This document shows, one piece after another, positions 26,057 to 35,652 of a stretch of DNA of 64,000 bases. The first letter of the stretch is position 1, and the number at the start of each line of letters is the position of its first letter. Both the position numbers and the translations under genes were made by a program. Under the pieces are notes generated by a model. It saw only the letters and a program-made list of their open reading frames with translations. It had not been told where the DNA came from and did no database searches. Origin of the DNA: Sandaracinus amylolyticus (GTDB taxonomy: Bacteria > Myxococcota_A > Polyangia > Polyangiales > Sandaracinaceae); contig NZ_CP070225.1 in assembly GCF_021631985.1 (NCBI RefSeq), positions 8,060,001 through 8,124,000 of the forward strand. Direction: 5' to 3'.

Positions 26057-26431
26057 ATGGACGAAGAACGTGGAAGCCTCCTGTCGTGGCAGTGGACGCA
26101 CTATCCGAGCGGCCACGCGGACCGGACCAACCTGCTCATCCACGCGATCACGGCGCCGCTCTTCTGGAGCGGCCTCGCGACGCTGGTCCTCGCGCCGATC
26201 TCGGGCGCGCCGCTGGGCGCGCTCGGAGGGCTCGTGCTGATCGTGATCGCCGTCGCGGCGCAGGGGCGCGGGCACAAGCGCGAGCAGGTCGGGCCGCTGC
26301 CGTTCCGTGGCCCCTTCGACGTGGTCGCGCGGCTCTTCGTCGAGCAGCTCGTGACGTTCCCGCGCTTCGTGCTGAGCGGCGGGTTCGCGCGGGCATGGCG
26401 TCGCGCGGGGGAGAACGTCGCGATCGGCTGA
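26057..26431 (+). CDS. DUF962/Mpo1-like membrane protein
   Basis: A 124-residue protein with WTHYPSGHADRTNLLIHAIT near the start and two hydrophobic segments (about 28-70). After that come GHKREQ and FDVVARLFVEQLVTFPRFVL. The early H/N/H residues and the GH motif between helices are like the DUF962 family, related to yeast Mpo1, a fatty-acid 2-hydroxy dioxygenase. The match is by motif only. ATG start; no strong ribosome-binding site. Confidence 0.6.
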   Translation: MDEERGSLLSWQWTHYPSGHADRTNLLIHAITAPLFWSGLATLVLAPISGAPLGALGGLVLIVIAVAAQGRGHKREQVGPLPFRGPFDVVARLFVEQLVTFPRFVLSGGFARAWRRAGENVAIG

Positions 26432-26443
26432 TACGCTCGGCGC

Positions 26444-27175
26444 ATGCACCGCTGGCCCGAGCAGCTCCTCGTGTGGAACGCCGTGGGCGCGACCGCGGCG
26501 CACGCGCATCACGCGGCGCACGTCGTGCTCGCCACGCGCGGGCACGTCGGCGCGAAGGTCGGGCGCGCGCGGGTCGAGGGCGCGGGGATCTGGGTGCCCT
26601 CGAACGTCGCGCACGCGATCGAGCGCGCCGAGGCGCCGACGGTGGTGCTCTACGTCGAGCCGACGAGCCCGATCGGCGCGGGGCTGGCGTCGGTGCTCGG
26701 CGAGGAGCCAGCGTCGATCGCGGAGGACGTGCGCGACGTCGCGGTGAGCGGCCTCGGCGCGCGCGATGCGGGCTCGCCGCTCGCCGCGACGCAGGTGCTC
26801 GAGGCGCTCGGCGTGCGCGAGGGACGCGCCGAGATCGACGCGCGCGTCGCGCGCCTCCTGCGGTGGCTCGAGGAGAGCGAGCTCGGCAAGGACGAGGTCG
26901 CGCTGGGCGCGCTCGCCGCACGCGCGGGCGTGTCGCCCACGCGCTTGACGCACCTCTTCACGAGCGACGTGGGCACGCCGCTTCGTCGCTACGTGCTGTG
27001 GCTGCGGGTGCGTCGCGCGCTCGCCGCGCTCGCGTCGACGGGCGATCCGATCGCGAGCATCGCTGCGCGCTCGGGGTTCGCCGACGCGGCGCACCTCAGC
27101 CGCACGATGCGCAGCACGTTCGGCATGACCCCGACCCAGCTGCTGCGCGCGAAGGCGATCACACCGAGCGCTTGA
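26444..27175 (+). CDS. AraC-family transcriptional regulator
   Basis: A 243-residue protein with a cupin-like N-terminal sensor domain (about 1-85, HAHHAAHVVLATRG, then GIWVPSNVAHAIE). The C-terminal double helix-turn-helix (about 140-238) includes LAARAGVSPTRLTHLFTSDVGTPLRRYVLWLRV, then IASIAARSGFADAAHLSRTMRSTFGMTPTQL. This is a canonical AraC layout. It starts 12 bases after the DUF962-like gene and its last 17 bases overlap the 3' end of rtcR on the other strand. Confidence 0.88.
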   Translation: MHRWPEQLLVWNAVGATAAHAHHAAHVVLATRGHVGAKVGRARVEGAGIWVPSNVAHAIERAEAPTVVLYVEPTSPIGAGLASVLGEEPASIAEDVRDVAVSGLGARDAGSPLAATQVLEALGVREGRAEIDARVARLLRWLEESELGKDEVALGALAARAGVSPTRLTHLFTSDVGTPLRRYVLWLRVRRALAALASTGDPIASIAARSGFADAAHLSRTMRSTFGMTPTQLLRAKAITPSA

Positions 27176-28790
27176 CGAGCGCGTCCCAGTCGAGCTCGAA
27201 GCGCGCCAGGTACTTCCGCAGCCGATCCGCGTCGTTGATCGTCGTGCGCGTCTTGCGCGACTCCGCGAACAGCACGCGCCCCGCCTCGGAGAGTGAGCGG
27301 CTGCGCGCGCAGACTCGCAGCACCTCTTCGAGCTGCACGCGATCGAAACGATCGATCCCCGATGCGCGCTCGGGCCCCAGCGTCTCCTCCACACGATCGC
27401 TCTCGCCGGGCGTGCTCTTCGTGGTCACCGCGGTCCACGCGTCCTCGAGCCGCGCGATCTCCTCGTCGACGATCGCGACGTCGATGCGCCCGCCCTCGGC
27501 GAGCGTCGCCATGCGCATCACCGCGGCGTCGAGATCGCGGAAGTTGCCCGGCCACGTCGCGCGCGGGCTCTCCGCGAAACCGAGGAAGCGCGCCCGCGCC
27601 TCCTTCGACATCGAGATGCGCGTGCCGAGCCGCGTGCTCACCGCGTCGAGCTCGTAGTCGAGGTTCGGCGCGATGTCCTCGCGGCGCTCGCGCAGCGCGG
27701 GCAGGCGGAACGTCCAGAGGTCGATGCGCGCCAGCAGATCCTCGCGGAACTTCCCCTCCGCGACGCGCGCGCGCAGATCGCGGTTGGTGCCGCAGATGAG
27801 CTGGAACTCGCTCTTCACCTCGCGATCGCTGCCGAGCGGCAGGAACGTCTTGTCCTCGATCGCGCGCAGGAGCATCGCCTGCTCGTCGAGCCCGAGCTCG
27901 CCGATTTCGTCGAGGAACAAGAGGCCCTGATCGGCGCGCCGCAGCAGGCCCTCGCGCTTGTCCGCCGCGCCGGTGAACGCGCCCTTCACGTGCCCGAAGA
28001 GCGCCGAGTGGGCCATCTCTCCGCGCAGCGTCGCGCAGTTCACCTCGACGAACGCGCCGCGCAGCGACTGGCGCGCTCTCTTCAGCTCGTACACGCGCTT
28101 GGCGAGCATCGACTTGCCGGCGCCGGTCGGGCCCATGAGCAACATCGGCTCGCGCGAGCGCGCGGCGACGACCTCGATGCGCTCGATCATGCGATCGAAG
28201 ATCGCGTTGCGGGTCGCGATGCCGCTCTTGAGGAACGTGCGCGCCTCGACGCGCTCGGCGCTGAAGCGACGCGCGATGCGGTCGTACTTCGAGAGGTCGA
28301 GATCGACGATGCGGTGCGTGCCGTGTTTGCTCTCCTCGCCGCGCGCCGGGGGCGAGGTCTGCACGAGCCGCGCGGGGAAGTGCCGCGACTCGCAGAGCAG
28401 GAAGAGACAGATCTGCGCGACGTGCGTGCCGGTCGTGATGTGCAGCAGATAGTCCTCGCGCTCGGCGTCGAAGCGCGTGTCGCGCGCGAAGTCGTAGAGC
28501 GCGCCGTACATCTCCTCGAGGTCCCACGCGTCCTCGATCTCGATCGCGTGCGAGCGCACCTCGGTGCGCGGCGAGATCTCCTCGATGTCGGTCGTGACCT
28601 GCGACGCGAGCGCCTCGAACTTCGGCTGGAAGAGGAGCTCGAAGCGATCGATCGGGAGCTCGGGCTGCGCGCAGAGCGCGACCGAGGGGCGCCACTTCTC
28701 CCAGCGCCGTGGGCCGAGCCCGGCATCGAGCGTCGAGCCCACGAGCCCGATCGCGACGGTGCGACGTGCCTTGTCCTTCTTATCCGCCAC
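27159..28790 (-). CDS. rtcR: RtcR, sigma-54 activator with CARF-type sensor domain
   Basis: A 543-residue enhancer-binding protein. The N-terminal domain (about 1-185) is the RtcR CARF-type ligand-binding domain (VAIGLVGSTLDAG, LHITTGTHVAQICLFLLCESRHFPARLVQTSPP). Then the AAA+ domain: Walker A at 220-227 (GPTGAGKS), the sigma-54 contact loop GAFTGA at 270-275 and Walker B at 291-296 (LFLDEI). A C-terminal helix-turn-helix follows (SLSEAGRVLFAESRKTRTTIND). RtcR activates rtcBA RNA-repair operons in response to RNA-end ligands. Here rtcA lies about 4 kb away on the other strand and rtcB is not in the window. Confidence 0.93.
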   Translation of the reverse strand: MADKKDKARRTVAIGLVGSTLDAGLGPRRWEKWRPSVALCAQPELPIDRFELLFQPKFEALASQVTTDIEEISPRTEVRSHAIEIEDAWDLEEMYGALYDFARDTRFDAEREDYLLHITTGTHVAQICLFLLCESRHFPARLVQTSPPARGEESKHGTHRIVDLDLSKYDRIARRFSAERVEARTFLKSGIATRNAIFDRMIERIEVVAARSREPMLLMGPTGAGKSMLAKRVYELKRARQSLRGAFVEVNCATLRGEMAHSALFGHVKGAFTGAADKREGLLRRADQGLLFLDEIGELGLDEQAMLLRAIEDKTFLPLGSDREVKSEFQLICGTNRDLRARVAEGKFREDLLARIDLWTFRLPALRERREDIAPNLDYELDAVSTRLGTRISMSKEARARFLGFAESPRATWPGNFRDLDAAVMRMATLAEGGRIDVAIVDEEIARLEDAWTAVTTKSTPGESDRVEETLGPERASGIDRFDRVQLEEVLRVCARSRSLSEAGRVLFAESRKTRTTINDADRLRKYLARFELDWDALVKRSV

Positions 28791-28836
28791 GCGCGGAGCT
28801 TATCCGAGCGTCGCAGGTCGTGCGGCGGCTAGATTC

Positions 28837-29397
28837 ATGCTCATGACGCGCATGAGCTACGCCGAGTACCTCGCGCTCGAGCGTGAGAGCGAGACGAAGC
28901 ACGAATACGTGAACGGCGAGGTCTACGCGATGGCGGGCGGCACGCCCGAGCACGCGCGCCTCGCGATGCAGTTCGGCGCCCTCGCCAGCGCGGCGCTCCG
29001 CGGCCGTCCGTGCGCGACCTTCTCCTCTGACGCGCGCGTCCGCGTCGAGCGCACGAAGCGCTCGACGTATCCCGACCTCTCGATCGTCTGCGGCAAGCTC
29101 GAGCGCGCGAAGGACGACCCCGACGCGATCACGAACCCGCGGGTGATCGTCGAGGTGCTCTCCGAGACGACCGAGGCCTCGGATCGCGGCGACAAGTGGG
29201 CGCACTACCAGCACCTCGAGTCGCTGCAGGAGTACGTGCTCGTCTCGCAGCACGCGCCGCGCGTCGAGGTGTTCCGTCGCGCCGAGCACGGCTGGATCTA
29301 CGAGGCGTTCGGCTCGGGCGAGCGCGTCCCGCTGCGCTCGGTCGACGTGACGATCGCGGTCGACGAGCTCTACGCCGATCCGCTCGCGGCGGCGTAG
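28837..29397 (+). CDS. Uma2-family (DUF820) putative nuclease
   Basis: A 186-residue protein of the Uma2 family, related to the PD-(D/E)XK nucleases: MSYAEYLALERESETKHEYVNGEVYAMAGG at the N-terminus, TYPDLSIVCG (catalytic-type Asp), and VIVEVLSETTEASDRGDKWAHYQHLESLQEYVLV with the E-V-L-S and D-K-x-x-x-Y motif. Family roles are poorly known. It is divergent from rtcR with a gap of 46 bases. ATG 28843 is an equally possible start. Confidence 0.85.
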   Translation: MLMTRMSYAEYLALERESETKHEYVNGEVYAMAGGTPEHARLAMQFGALASAALRGRPCATFSSDARVRVERTKRSTYPDLSIVCGKLERAKDDPDAITNPRVIVEVLSETTEASDRGDKWAHYQHLESLQEYVLVSQHAPRVEVFRRAEHGWIYEAFGSGERVPLRSVDVTIAVDELYADPLAAA

Positions 29398-29399
29398 CG

Positions 29400-29540
29400 T
29401 CACTCGAACGTCGGCGCGATCGCGGCGTAGGGATCGGCGAGCATCCCGAGCGCGCACGCCACGCAGAAGATCGCGCTCGCGCCGAGCATCGTCTGGGCGA
29501 GCCGCACGCGCGCCCAGTCGCCGGCGGGATCCGCGCTCAC
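29400..29540 (-). CDS. Small single-span membrane protein
   Basis: A 46-residue protein starting GTG, which overlaps the stop of the large RCC1-repeat lipoprotein (GTGA). One hydrophobic segment ([17 protein letters not shown]) is flanked by charged ends. The GTGA coupling, typical of this genome, is the main support. Function unknown. Confidence 0.45.
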   Translation of the reverse strand: MSADPAGDWARVRLAQTMLGASAIFCVACALGMLADPYAAIAPTFE

Positions 29541-32500
29541 AGCGGTGCGCCGGTGGGCACCAGCGGACGCAGCGTGAGGCCCGCGCCGAGCTGCGCGAAT
29601 CCGTGGAAGCCCACGCAGCGCACGCCGCCCGCGTCGCGCACGCACGTCGACGTCGCCGTCCCCGCGACGTCCAGCGCGCCGCTCACGCCCTCGAGCTGCA
29701 CCGGCATCGTCGCGAACGGCGTGCTCGCCGCCGCGCCGAGCTGTCCGTCGGCTGCCGCGCCCCAGCACCACACGCTGCCGTCGGTCCGGCGCGCGCACGT
29801 GTGATCCCAGCCCGCCGCGATCTGCGCGACGTCGGTCAGCCCGACCACCTCGCGCGGCGCGAACCGATCGGCGGTGCCTCCGTCGCCGACCTGCCCGAGC
29901 GCGTTGTCGCCCCAGCACGACACACGACCCGACAGCAGGAGCGCGCAGGTGTGGGCGCGGCCGAGCGCGAGCTGCGTCGCCGGGCCGAGCTCGGGCACGT
30001 CGAGCGCGGTGTGACGTGCGCCGCCGGGCGATCCATCGCCGTGCTGGCCCTGATCGTCGGCGCCCCAGCACCGCACCGTGCCCGCACCGCTGCTCGCGTT
30101 CACGATCGCGCACGCGTGGAGCTCGCCGGCCGCGATCGCGATCGCGCTCTCCGCGCCAGCAATCGGGGTCGCCACGCCCGAGTCGGTCAGGGCGTCGAAC
30201 CCCACCTGCCGCTGCGCCGAGTCGCCCCAGCACCGCACCACGCCGCCCGCGTCGCGCGCGCACGCGAACTCGCCACCGACCGCGATCTGCGCCTGCCCGG
30301 CGGGCAGCGCCATCACGCTCACCGGCGACGCGGAGTCCACCACGGACATGCCCTGCCCGAGCTGGCGCTGGCTGTTGTCGCCCCAGCACCGCACCGCGCC
30401 GCCGTCGAGCCGCGCGCACGCGAAGCTCTCGCCCATCCCGAGCTCGACCACGTCCTCGATCGCCACCGCGGCGCGCGGCACCAGCGCGTCGGACGCGAGC
30501 GCGTCGAGCACCAGCCCGGTCTCCGAGTTGCCCCAGCACGAGAGCGCACCGTCCGCGCTGCTCGCGGCGCACCACACCGCGTGACGACGCGGACGCGTCC
30601 CCGCGATCGTCGCGACCATCGACGCATCGATCGACACCGCCGCCGGCTCGCGCTGCGACGGCGCGAGCAGCCCGAGCTGCGCGAGATCGCCCTCGCCCCA
30701 GCACACGCGCGCCCCCGCGCTGGTGATCGCGCAGGTGCCCGTCGCGCCCGCGTCGATCGCGGTCAGCGTCGCGCCCGACGTGGTGACCGCGCGCGGCGTG
30801 CGCCACGAGAGCCGCGAGCCATCGCCGATCTGACCGATCGCGCCATCGCCCCAGCAGTACGCGTCGCCGTCGACCAGCGCGCACGTGTGCCAGGTCCCGG
30901 CGGTGATCGCGGTCGCCGCGCCCGGGAGCGTCACCGCGACCGGCGTCGGCTGGTCGGGCATCATGCCGATGCCGAGCTGACCGCGCTGGTTGTCGCCCCA
31001 GCAGCGCACCGCGCCGTCGCGCAGGCGAGCGCAGGTGTGATCGCCGCCCGCCGCGATCTCCACGACGTCCGCGAGCCCCAGGACGCGCACCGGAAGGCTC
31101 TGATCGGTGTTCGTCCCGCCGTCGCCGAGCTGCCCCTGATCGTCGTCGCCCCAGCACGACGCGTGACCGTCGTCGTGCACCACGCAGGTGTGATCGGTGC
31201 CCGCGCTCACCGCGACCGCGGCGGGGACGAGGTCGACCATCATCGGCGCCTCGCTGTCGTTCCGGTCGGGGCCGCCGCGGCCGAGCTGGCCGTTGTCGTT
31301 GTCGCCCCAGCACCACGCGTCACCCGCTTCGTCGAGCGCGCACGCGTGCTCCTGGCCGGTCGCGACCGCGACCATCGTCATCGTCTCGATCAACCCGATG
31401 CGCCCCGGCGCAGGACGCGCTCCGCCGACCGCACCGGGACCCTGCTGGCGCGCCGCGTTGCTGCCCCAGCACCACACCGTCGCGTCGTCGTGGAGCGCGC
31501 ACGCGAACTGCCCGCCGAAGTCCACCTGCGTGAACGAGCCGGGCATCGTCGTGACCGGCAGGAAGCGCGGCAGCGTCGTTCCGTCGCCCGCCTCGCCGCG
31601 CGCGTTCTGGCCCCAGCACCGCAGCGCGCCGTTCATCGTCAGCGTGCACCCGCCGCGATCCCCGAGCGCGACGTCCATCGCGTGATCGATGCGCACGCAC
31701 GCGCTCGGCTCGCCGGTGCATCCGTACGCGAACTCGGTCGCGCACGTCGCGTCGCAGCCATCGCCCGACTCGAGGTCACCGTCGTCGCACGACTCGACGC
31801 TCGCGACGATTCCGTCGCCGCAGATCGACGCGCACACGCTCGGCATCGCGCCCACGCACTCGAAGCCGCGCTCGACGGTGCAGGTCGCGCTGCAGCCGTC
31901 GCCCGGATCGGCGTCGTCGTCGTCGCACGCCTCGCCGCCCGCGACGACCCCATCGCCGCACACCGGCGTGCACGCGCTCGGCATCCCGCTGCAGGCCCAG
32001 CCGGTCTCGGTGCGGCACGACGGCGAGCATCCGTCGCCCGCGGTCGCGTCTCCGTCGTCGCACTGCTCCATGCCCACCGCGACGCCGTCGCCGCAGCCCG
32101 CCGCGCACACGCTCGGGGCGCCCTCGCACGACCAGCCCGCTTCGATCTCGCAGGTCGCGCCGCAGCCATCGCTCCCGCGCGTGTTCCCGTCGTCGCAGCC
32201 CTCGCCCGCGACCACGAGCCCGTCGCCGCAGATCTCGGCGCACGTGCTCGGCGCGCCGCTGCACGTCCAACCGCTCTCGATGCGGCACGCGCTCGAGCAG
32301 CCGTCGGCATCGTCGACGTCGGCGTCGTCGCACTGCTCGCCGGGGTCGAGGGCTCCGTCGCCGCAGCTCTCGACGCACACGCTCGGCTCGCCGGTGCACG
32401 CCCAGCCCGCCTCGACGCCGCACGATCCGTTGCAGCCGTCGAGCGGCGCGGTGTCGTCGTCGTCGCACTCCTCGTCGCTCGCGACCTCGCCGTCGCCGCA

Positions 32501-32815
32501 CGTCGAGCGGCAGTTGCTCGGCGACCCGGTGCAGTCGAAGCCGTGCTCGACCTCGCACGTCGGCGAGCATCCGTCGCCGGCCACGAGATCGCCGTCGTCG
32601 CACGCCTCGCTCGCGCTGCGCGTTCCGTCGCCGCAGCCCGGCACCGGCGCGGCATCGATGTCCGGCTGCGCGTCGGGGCCCGACGCGTCGCGCTCCGGCA
32701 TCCCCGAGTCCATCAGCGTCGGCGCGTCGTCGTCGCCTCCCCCGCACCCGGGTGTGCTCGCGACGACTGCCAAGACGAGCACAACCAGAGTGACGACCGA
32801 ACGAGCTGGTTTCAT
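29537..32815 (-). CDS. Lipoprotein with seven DUF4215 repeats and about fourteen RCC1 repeats
   Basis: A 1092-residue surface protein. A lipoprotein signal ([14 protein letters not shown]) leads to an Asp/Ala spacer. About residues 58-375 hold seven cysteine-rich DUF4215 repeats of the pattern CGDG...E.CDDG....GDGCS..C..E.G..C.G. About residues 380-1090 hold some fourteen RCC1-type repeats (for example [20 protein letters not shown]), enough for two seven-bladed propellers. Each carries a Cys pair not found in eukaryotic RCC1, suggesting disulfide-stabilised blades. Such proteins are abundant in myxobacteria; a binding or adhesion role is inferred. Its stop overlaps the start of a small membrane protein gene. 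Confidence 0.85.
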   Translation of the reverse strand: MKPARSVVTLVVLVLAVVASTPGCGGGDDDAPTLMDSGMPERDASGPDAQPDIDAAPVPGCGDGTRSASEACDDGDLVAGDGCSPTCEVEHGFDCTGSPSNCRSTCGDGEVASDEECDDDDTAPLDGCNGSCGVEAGWACTGEPSVCVESCGDGALDPGEQCDDADVDDADGCSSACRIESGWTCSGAPSTCAEICGDGLVVAGEGCDDGNTRGSDGCGATCEIEAGWSCEGAPSVCAAGCGDGVAVGMEQCDDGDATAGDGCSPSCRTETGWACSGMPSACTPVCGDGVVAGGEACDDDDADPGDGCSATCTVERGFECVGAMPSVCASICGDGIVASVESCDDGDLESGDGCDATCATEFAYGCTGEPSACVRIDHAMDVALGDRGGCTLTMNGALRCWGQNARGEAGDGTTLPRFLPVTTMPGSFTQVDFGGQFACALHDDATVWCWGSNAARQQGPGAVGGARPAPGRIGLIETMTMVAVATGQEHACALDEAGDAWCWGDNDNGQLGRGGPDRNDSEAPMMVDLVPAAVAVSAGTDHTCVVHDDGHASCWGDDDQGQLGDGGTNTDQSLPVRVLGLADVVEIAAGGDHTCARLRDGAVRCWGDNQRGQLGIGMMPDQPTPVAVTLPGAATAITAGTWHTCALVDGDAYCWGDGAIGQIGDGSRLSWRTPRAVTTSGATLTAIDAGATGTCAITSAGARVCWGEGDLAQLGLLAPSQREPAAVSIDASMVATIAGTRPRRHAVWCAASSADGALSCWGNSETGLVLDALASDALVPRAAVAIEDVVELGMGESFACARLDGGAVRCWGDNSQRQLGQGMSVVDSASPVSVMALPAGQAQIAVGGEFACARDAGGVVRCWGDSAQRQVGFDALTDSGVATPIAGAESAIAIAAGELHACAIVNASSGAGTVRCWGADDQGQHGDGSPGGARHTALDVPELGPATQLALGRAHTCALLLSGRVSCWGDNALGQVGDGGTADRFAPREVVGLTDVAQIAAGWDHTCARRTDGSVWCWGAAADGQLGAAASTPFATMPVQLEGVSGALDVAGTATSTCVRDAGGVRCVGFHGFAQLGAGLTLRPLVPTGAPL

Positions 32816-32930
32816 GGCGCCGAAATTACACGCCCGCCGTCCCGTGGCGAGGAGCTTTCACAACTCGTGACGGAGTCGTTCCAAGCCGCGCGCGATGCTC
32901 GTACGATGTGCGCCGAGGAGAGCCCGGGCG

Positions 32931-33956
32931 ATGCTGGTGATCGACGGATCGATCGGTGAGGGAGGCGGGCAGGTCCTTCGGAGCGCCCTCTCGCTCTCGA
33001 TGGTCACGCGCAGGCCATTCAAGATCGAGCGCATCCGCGCCGGTCGCGACAAACCCGGTCTCGCGAACCAACACCTCGTCGCGGTCCGCGCCGCGGCCTC
33101 GGTGTGCAACGCGGAGGTCTCGGGCGATCAGCTCGGCTCGACCGCGCTCTCGTTCCGACCGCGCGCGATCAAGGGCGGCGAGCATCGCGTCGCGATCGAC
33201 ACCGCAGGCAGCGCGACGCTCGTGCTCCAGACGATCACGCCCGCGCTCCTGCGCGCGCCCGAGCCCAGCGTCGTCACGCTCGAGGGCGGCACCCACAACC
33301 CGGCCGCACCGCCCTTCGAGTTCCTCGAGAAGTGCTGGACCCCCGCCCTCGCGACGATGGGCGTGAAGGTGCAGGTCTCGCTCGAGCGCCCCGGCTTCTA
33401 TCCGAAGGGCGGCGGCCTCTTCACCGCGCGCATCACGCCGGGCGACCTCGGTCGCTTCGAGCGCGAGGAGCGCGGCGCCGAGAAGTCGCGCCGCGCGACC
33501 GCGACCATCGCCGGGCTCTCCGAGCCGATCGCGGATCGCGAGCTGCGCGTCGCGAAGGAGCGCCTCGGGCTCGCGCGCGATCAGATGGAGCGTCGCGTGC
33601 TCGACGAGGCGCTCGGGCCCGGCAACGTCTTCCAGGTCGAGATGGCGTACGAGCACGGCACCGCGCTCTTCGTCTCGTTCGGCGAGCGCGGCCTGCGCGC
33701 CGAGCAGGTCGCGGAGCTCGCGATCGGTCGCGCCCTCGCGTTCCACGAGAGCGACGCGGCGGTCGAGGAGCACCTCGCCGATCAGCTCCTGCTCCCGATG
33801 GCGATCGGCAAGGGCGGCCTCTTCACCACGACCGATCCCAGCTCGCATGCGCGCACCCAGGCCGAGGTGCTGCGCCGCTTCCTCGACGTCGACGTCGACA
33901 TCACGACGCGCGACGAGCGCACGTACACGATCGAGATGCGCGGAGCCGACGTCTGA
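32931..33956 (+). CDS. rtcA: RtcA, RNA 3'-terminal phosphate cyclase
   Basis: A 341-residue enzyme that converts RNA 3'-phosphates to 2',3'-cyclic phosphates through a His-AMP intermediate. Diagnostic motifs: IDGSIGEGGGQVLRSALSLS at the N-terminus, FYPKGGG near 150 and HLADQLLLPMAIGKGG before the adenylated histidine, H306 in SSHARTQAE. Full length for the family. ATG 32931 has GAGGAG about ten bases upstream. Its stop overlaps the next ATG (TGATG). No -24/-12 sigma-54 promoter could be recognised upstream, so control by the nearby RtcR is uncertain. Confidence 0.93.
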   Translation: MLVIDGSIGEGGGQVLRSALSLSMVTRRPFKIERIRAGRDKPGLANQHLVAVRAAASVCNAEVSGDQLGSTALSFRPRAIKGGEHRVAIDTAGSATLVLQTITPALLRAPEPSVVTLEGGTHNPAAPPFEFLEKCWTPALATMGVKVQVSLERPGFYPKGGGLFTARITPGDLGRFEREERGAEKSRRATATIAGLSEPIADRELRVAKERLGLARDQMERRVLDEALGPGNVFQVEMAYEHGTALFVSFGERGLRAEQVAELAIGRALAFHESDAAVEEHLADQLLLPMAIGKGGLFTTTDPSSHARTQAEVLRRFLDVDVDITTRDERTYTIEMRGADV

Positions 33957-34723
33957 TGCCGACCTCGACGCGACGGCCCGTCGCCATCGTCGGGCTCGGT
34001 CAGCTCGGCGCCACGTTCGGCATGGGCCTGCTCCGGCTCGGCCGTCCCGTGCTCCCGGTGCTGCGCGGCGACGCGATCGACGCGCTCGTCGCGCACGATC
34101 CCGAGCTCGTGCTCGTCGCGGTCGCGGAGAAGGATCAGAGCGCGACGTTCGACGCGATCCCACCCGCGCTGCGGAAGCGGATCGCGCTGGTGCAGAACGA
34201 GCTCCTCCCGCCCGACTGGCAGGCCCACGAGATCGTCGATCCCACGGTCGCGGTCGTGTGGTTCGAGAAGAAGCGCGGGCGCGGCGCGAAGGTCGTGCGC
34301 ACCACGCGCATCGGTGGTCCGTGCGCGGATCTGCTGGTGCGCGCGCTCGAGAGCGTCGATCTCCCGGCGCGCCGCATCGACGCGCGCGACCTCACGTTCG
34401 AGCTGGTGCGCAAGGACCTCTACATCCTCGGCTCGAACCTCGCGGGCCTGAAGGTCGGCGGCACCACCGCCGATCTGTGCACGACCCATCGCACGTTCGT
34501 CACGGGGATCCTCGAGGACGTGCTCACGCTCGACGAAGCGCGCCTCGGCGCGACCCTGCCGCGCGAGGCGCTGATCGAGTGTGCGTTCCTCGACTTCGCG
34601 AAGGACCCCGAGCACGCGAGCACCGGACGCAGCGCGCCCGAGCGCCTCGCGCGCACCCTCGCGCGCGCCGAAGCGCTCGGCGTCGAGCTCCCGTCGATCC
34701 GCGCGCTCACCGAGAAGCGATGA
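33956..34723 (+). CDS. Ketopantoate-reductase-like dehydrogenase
   Basis: A 255-residue protein with an N-terminal Rossmann motif (VAIVGLGQLGATFGMGLLRLG) and a mid-protein VQNELLPP segment reminiscent of the ApbA/PanE NQNG region. A helical C-terminal domain follows. It lacks enough PanE active-site features to be called panE. It starts within the rtcA stop and overlaps the next gene by ATGA, so it is in the rtcA operon; why an oxidoreductase would go with RNA repair is unclear. Confidence 0.6.
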   Translation: MPTSTRRPVAIVGLGQLGATFGMGLLRLGRPVLPVLRGDAIDALVAHDPELVLVAVAEKDQSATFDAIPPALRKRIALVQNELLPPDWQAHEIVDPTVAVVWFEKKRGRGAKVVRTTRIGGPCADLLVRALESVDLPARRIDARDLTFELVRKDLYILGSNLAGLKVGGTTADLCTTHRTFVTGILEDVLTLDEARLGATLPREALIECAFLDFAKDPEHASTGRSAPERLARTLARAEALGVELPSIRALTEKR

Positions 34724-35310
34724 AGCACGCCGCGCTCGTGCTCGCGATCCTCGTCGCGTCGTGCGATCTCCCCGCCGATCGCCGCTCGGCCTACACGATC
34801 ACCGACTGGACGCTGAGCACGACGAGCTGCGAGACCGAGGGCGACGACGTCCGCGCGATGCGCGCGAGCACCCACCTCCTCGTGAACCCGCTCGGCCGCA
34901 CCGACGATCGCGAGGCGATCGTGACGACCTGCATCCGCGCCTCGGGCGGCGCGAACGACTGCGAGAACGAGGGCAACGACGTCTCGAGCGCGGCCGAGCT
35001 CTCGTTCCACATGGAGCAGGAGTCGGAGGACGCGTTCGTCGACTCCCGCCTCGTGCTCGACGAGAGCGGCGCGTGCGCAGGTCAGCTCGAGCGCGCGCGC
35101 CTCACGTTCCCGCTCGCGCAACGCTTCCGCCTCGAGATCCGCCGCACGAGCTTCGACGTCCCGGGCGCGGCCGACTGCATCACCGAGGCGAACGCCCAGC
35201 TCGCGACGCGCGAGTGCGAAGAGCTCGAGGTGCTCCACGGCGACTTCGAGTTCGAGGTCGAGGGCCCGAACGAGTCGAGCTCGAGCGACGACGACGACGA
35301 CTGGGACTGA
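34720..35310 (+). CDS. Hypothetical lipoprotein
   Basis: A 196-residue protein with a lipoprotein signal (ALVLAILVASCDLP, C15), paired cysteines (TTSCETEGDD, TTCIRASGGANDCENEGND, two related segments that suggest an internal duplication), a beta-rich body and an acidic Ser/Asp tail (SSSSDDDDDWD). Function unknown. ATG overlaps the preceding stop, third gene of the rtcA operon. Confidence 0.6.
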   Translation: MKHAALVLAILVASCDLPADRRSAYTITDWTLSTTSCETEGDDVRAMRASTHLLVNPLGRTDDREAIVTTCIRASGGANDCENEGNDVSSAAELSFHMEQESEDAFVDSRLVLDESGACAGQLERARLTFPLAQRFRLEIRRTSFDVPGAADCITEANAQLATRECEELEVLHGDFEFEVEGPNESSSSDDDDDWD

Positions 35311-35313
35311 CGA

Positions 35314-35604
35314 TCACGAGCCGATGCGCTCGAGCGGCCGCGGCATGGGCGGACCACCGATCGCGCGCTCCGCGACCGTGCTCTGCAGCGCGCGCATCGC
35401 CGCGATGTTCGGCAGCGGGTTCTCGACCCCCTCGTCGAGCCGGAGCAGCCCGACGAATTCGCCCTGCCCCGCCACGCGGTAGTACTCGAAGCGCACACCC
35501 GCGGGCGGCGCGGTGGCCAGCGCGGCGAGCGCCGCCTCCACCGCGGCGGTCACCTCCGCGACGTCTCGATCGTCCACCCGGTAGTGGATCATCAGCACAC
35601 GCAT
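35314..35604 (-). CDS. Small protein, probable dimeric alpha/beta-barrel fold
   Basis: A 96-residue protein beginning MRVLMIHYRVDDRDVAEVTAAVEAAL and continuing GVRFEYYRVAGQGEFVGLLRLDE. The beta-alpha-beta-beta pattern is like the ferredoxin-like dimeric barrels of the monooxygenase or stress-response type. No catalytic residues recognised. AGGAGG lies seven bases before the ATG. It is divergent from an ECF sigma gene 48 bases away, its possible regulator. Confidence 0.6.
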   Translation of the reverse strand: MRVLMIHYRVDDRDVAEVTAAVEAALAALATAPPAGVRFEYYRVAGQGEFVGLLRLDEGVENPLPNIAAMRALQSTVAERAIGGPPMPRPLERIGS

Positions 35605-35652
35605 GAACGTTCCTCCTGCCTTCACCCTCAGGACGACCGGAGCGGCGCAGAG

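Noticed and set aside
32816-32930. Sigma-54 promoter for rtcA
   Set aside because: No GG-N10-GC pair in a good context was found; GTGGCGAGGAGCTTTC has GG but not the -12 GC.
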